Source: Rhodoplanes sp963724735 (lineage in GTDB: Bacteria; Pseudomonadota; Alphaproteobacteria; Rhizobiales; Xanthobacteraceae). From it: a stretch of DNA of 64,000 nt. The notes under the pieces were generated by a model. The model searched no databases. It was not told the origin of the DNA and was given only the letters and a program-made list of their open reading frames with translations. This document shows positions 62,033-64,000 of the stretch, one piece after another; position 1 is the first letter of the stretch; each line of letters starts with the position of its first letter. Position numbers and translations under genes: made by a program. The stretch is from contig CAVRVX010000001.1 in the NCBI GenBank assembly GCA_963724735.1, positions 84,788-148,787 of the forward strand. Reading direction: 5' to 3'.

Positions 62033-62835
62033 TGAAATCACCAACCCCGCACGTATCCGCCCGAACCTCCACGTGCGGCGGGCCCCGCCCGTGTTTGTGC
62101 ATCCTCCTGGTCGCCGACGGGCAGGGCCACCTTCACCAATCGCCGCGCGGGAAATCCTTCTGGGCTCGCACCGCGACTAACCGCACCGGTCGTATACAGC
62201 CGGGGCAGGACCAGTCGGAGCGTGTCCTGGGGTTTAGAACAACGCCGACTGCGGGCGGCTCATCCTTTCGGGGCGTGGCTCGCACAAAAGCGACGGGTGA
62301 TCGTTTGGCTATTCGGTCTCCCGTCGCTTCTCGATTTTCCAGCCTGTTTACTTGCCGGGCTGGCGTGCGTTAGTCGGGCGAGTGGCACGTTAAATAGAAC
62401 CACCGACAAGTGGGCGGCTCCCATGACAAGCGCGGCCCGCATCCTCCGCTCTCGCTCTTCGGCCCGACCGCGGATGTACCGGCGAGCCGGGGCGCGGGCG
62501 GGGGGAGGCCCCACTAATTCGGTTTCCGGCCCCGTCGTTCAGGCCGGGCAGCTCCACTTGACGAAAACAATGGGCGCAGGCTGGTCCGAATGCACCATAA
62601 ATGGGCGTCGGGTGTTGGACGCAAACCGTCCGTGGCCGGCAAGCCCTCTGCACGGCAGCCGGTGACCCCAAGCCGACAATCGCGACGGGGCTTGAGTTCT
62701 CTCAATCAGTAGTCGCGCTTGTCCGCCACGACGAGATGAAGAACTTTCCCTGCTTGTCAAGTTCGGCGAATTCAGCAAGCCAAGCGTCTGCCTCTTCCCC
62801 AAGACCTATTCCAGACATCGAACTGTTGGACGCCA
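62033..62835. other. Gene-poor stretch
   Basis: About 800 bases of high GC. Several frames stay open (one of 147 codons at 62222 includes a hydrophobic segment) but none shows a ribosome-binding site or a recognisable family. It may be the right flank of the element or decayed sequence. Confidence 0.4.
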
Positions 62836-63567
62836 TCATATCGCGCCAAGTCTGAGTATCAGATTGCTCGCAAACCATGGGTCGTCCAATTTGAAAGTTA
62901 GAGGCTTTGGATTGACGGATTCGCGCGTTAATGCGATTCCGTCCGGATAGCCTTGAACGTTGACAATCTTGTTCAGCCGAATGCGCATGCTCTTTATAGG
63001 CCCCAAGAAATAGAAACTCCGATCGGTTATAATGAGAGAACCACGGTCTTGCCGAACTAAATCTTCGAGTCTGTACACGCTCACCTTTGAACGCTCCGAC
63101 ACGATAATACAAACCTCTCGCGATCCGGATGGAAACGCCGTGTGAACCACCGACATACGAAGTGTGACTCTTTATCTCGTAAAGTTCAACATTATTGAAT
63201 AACCAAAGCACCACCTCGCCCTTGAGTAGGTTGATCGAAAGCCCCTCGACTTTCAGCCGCGAATTGATGATTCCAGCGCCTACGTCCCTCAAGATCGCGG
63301 CTTTTGCGACTGGCTCGATGGACCCGCCGAGTTCAGCCTGCGTCAGTGCAAACTCCTTCTGCAAAAGGACCAGTTTGGCTTCCTCTTCCTGCGAAAGCAG
63401 CTGATCTTCAAGCACTGTATCTACAGCATTTTTAAAGGCCCCGATTACCAGCGAGTGTAATTCAGCAGAGGACACAAAATGACAATCAGCCATTTCTAGT
63501 GCGCCCTTACCGAGCAAATCGGCAGACATGTCGCTTTGGAGGTACCACTTGAGGTGTTCAATTATCT
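62836..63567 (-). pseudogene. Conserved hypothetical gene, 5'-truncated by ISL3 and frameshifted
   Basis: The upstream part (IIEHLKWYLQSDMSADLLGK, LSQEEEAKLVLLQ, GGSHGVSIRIARGLYYRVGAF) ends its frame at about 63083; the next frame continues with YRLEDLVRQDRGSLIITDRS, FYFLGPIKSMRIRLNKIVNV and DPWFASNLILRLG to a stop at 62836. The sequence resembles a conserved hypothetical family in which the region after the GVSIRIARG motif is PH-like. Its start is missing: the ISL3 end abuts it. Confidence 0.6.
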
Positions 63568-64000
63568 GGGTCTTCAGGGAATCGAGTGGGTGATTTTGCG
63601 GGATCATAGCGGCAGAACGTCGGTCAGAGCGGCGGCAGCATGCAGGTGAGACCTTGAGGCGAAGATATTCTTGGTCGCGCAGGCCGTAGGCGCGTCGCTG
63701 GAAGACGCGGATTTTGTTGTTAAGTCCTTCGACGAAGCCGAGCGAGACCTTGTTTTCCGGTTTGCAGTAGGCGGCGATGCCATCCCAGTGGCGGTCGATC
63801 ATGTCGGCGAACTTCTCGTAGGGCTGCAAGCGCTGCCATTTGAGCGCCGCGCGCCAGTTCTCGAAGAAGCGCCGCGCGAAGCCCTCGCGTTGGTAGCCCC
63901 ACAACTGTCCGAAGGACTCCTTGAGCAGGTAGGCGGTGTTCAATCGTTTGTTGGCGCGCAGCAGCGTCTTCAGGGCCTGGCGGCCTTCGAGCGTCAGGTT
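63568..64000 (-). mobile_element. ISL3-family insertion sequence, left end
   Basis: The inner end carries the ISL3-type terminal repeat, reading GGGTCTTCAGGGAATCGAGT from 63568, followed by the transposase 3' end. The rest lies outside the window. The element sits inside the conserved hypothetical gene. Confidence 0.7.
63624..64000 (-). pseudogene. ISL3-family transposase, C-terminal part, frameshifted
   Basis: About 120 residues: LKTLLRANKRLNTAYLLKE, FENWRAALKWQRLQPYEKF, MIDRHWDGIAAYCKPENKVS, EGLNNKIRVFQRRAYGLRDQ, the C-terminal signature of ISL3 DDE transposases. At the very end the frame slips by one base (at about 63650); restoring it gives LTCMLPPL and a stop at 63624. As it stands the frame runs on through the IS end into the neighbouring gene, creating a false 413-codon fusion. 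Confidence 0.75.

Noticed and set aside
62222..62665. A 147-codon frame with a hydrophobic segment
   Set aside because: No ribosome-binding site, arginine/proline/serine-rich second half, several competing open frames on both strands.

Overview
The window reads as a high-GC alphaproteobacterial chromosome, most likely Hyphomicrobiales (Bradyrhizobium/Xanthobacteraceae neighbourhood). The evidence is the CtrA response regulator and ChpT phosphotransferase of the alphaproteobacterial cell-cycle relay, the LpoA-like/RsmI/YraN/GshB block, EipA (DUF1134), a fused CysNC, and the overall codon style. No organism-specific marker such as rRNA is present, so this is an inference.

Layout. 1-10.2 kb: surface-polysaccharide genes. 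An MBOAT acyltransferase and an SGNH-like partner lie on the minus strand. A tightly coupled plus-strand operon follows: transketolase-like enzyme, capsule-type glycosyltransferase, NeuB-type synthase, SDR, aldehyde dehydrogenase, and a frameshifted PhnD-like binding protein. 10.2-15.1 kb: an octaheme cytochrome with HEAT/TPR tail, a small exported protein and an arylsulfatase. 15.5-25.2 kb: an outer-membrane Phenol_MetA_deg-like protein, a ParB-like protein, then a redox block (1,181-residue multi-domain flavoprotein, rubrerythrin, single-chain NfnSL) and a DUF2147 protein. 25.2-41.2 kb: core metabolism and envelope. This holds sulfate activation (cysNC and a broken cysD), gshB, yraN, rsmI, LpoA-like lipoprotein, NDH-2, an SxtJ/DUF5989/carbamoyltransferase module, EipA, CysQ and ChpT. 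41.3-46.5 kb: an Rmf-like small gene, an IS630-family and an IS3-family element, and a TPR gene with near-identical repeats. 46.6-52.4 kb: hemerythrin, CtrA, FliJ-like protein, an ECF sigma/anti-sigma pair, and a repeat-rich Spy-like protein.

52.7-62.0 kb: a degenerate phage- or satellite-like element next to tRNA-Lys(CTT). It has an HTH protein, a fusion of a DNA-base-hypermodification-type helical domain with a Toprim primase fragment, a frameshifted ATPase/helicase, an AT-richer repeat region that may be an origin, a terminase pair and several small genes. No integrase, portal or capsid gene is visible. 62.8-64 kb: a conserved gene truncated by an ISL3-family element that runs off the window.

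The window contains many single- or two-base frameshifts (PhnD-like gene, cysD, helicase, several element genes, ISL3 transposase). Inside the element this looks like decay. In cysD and the PhnD-like gene, sequencing error is an equally good explanation.
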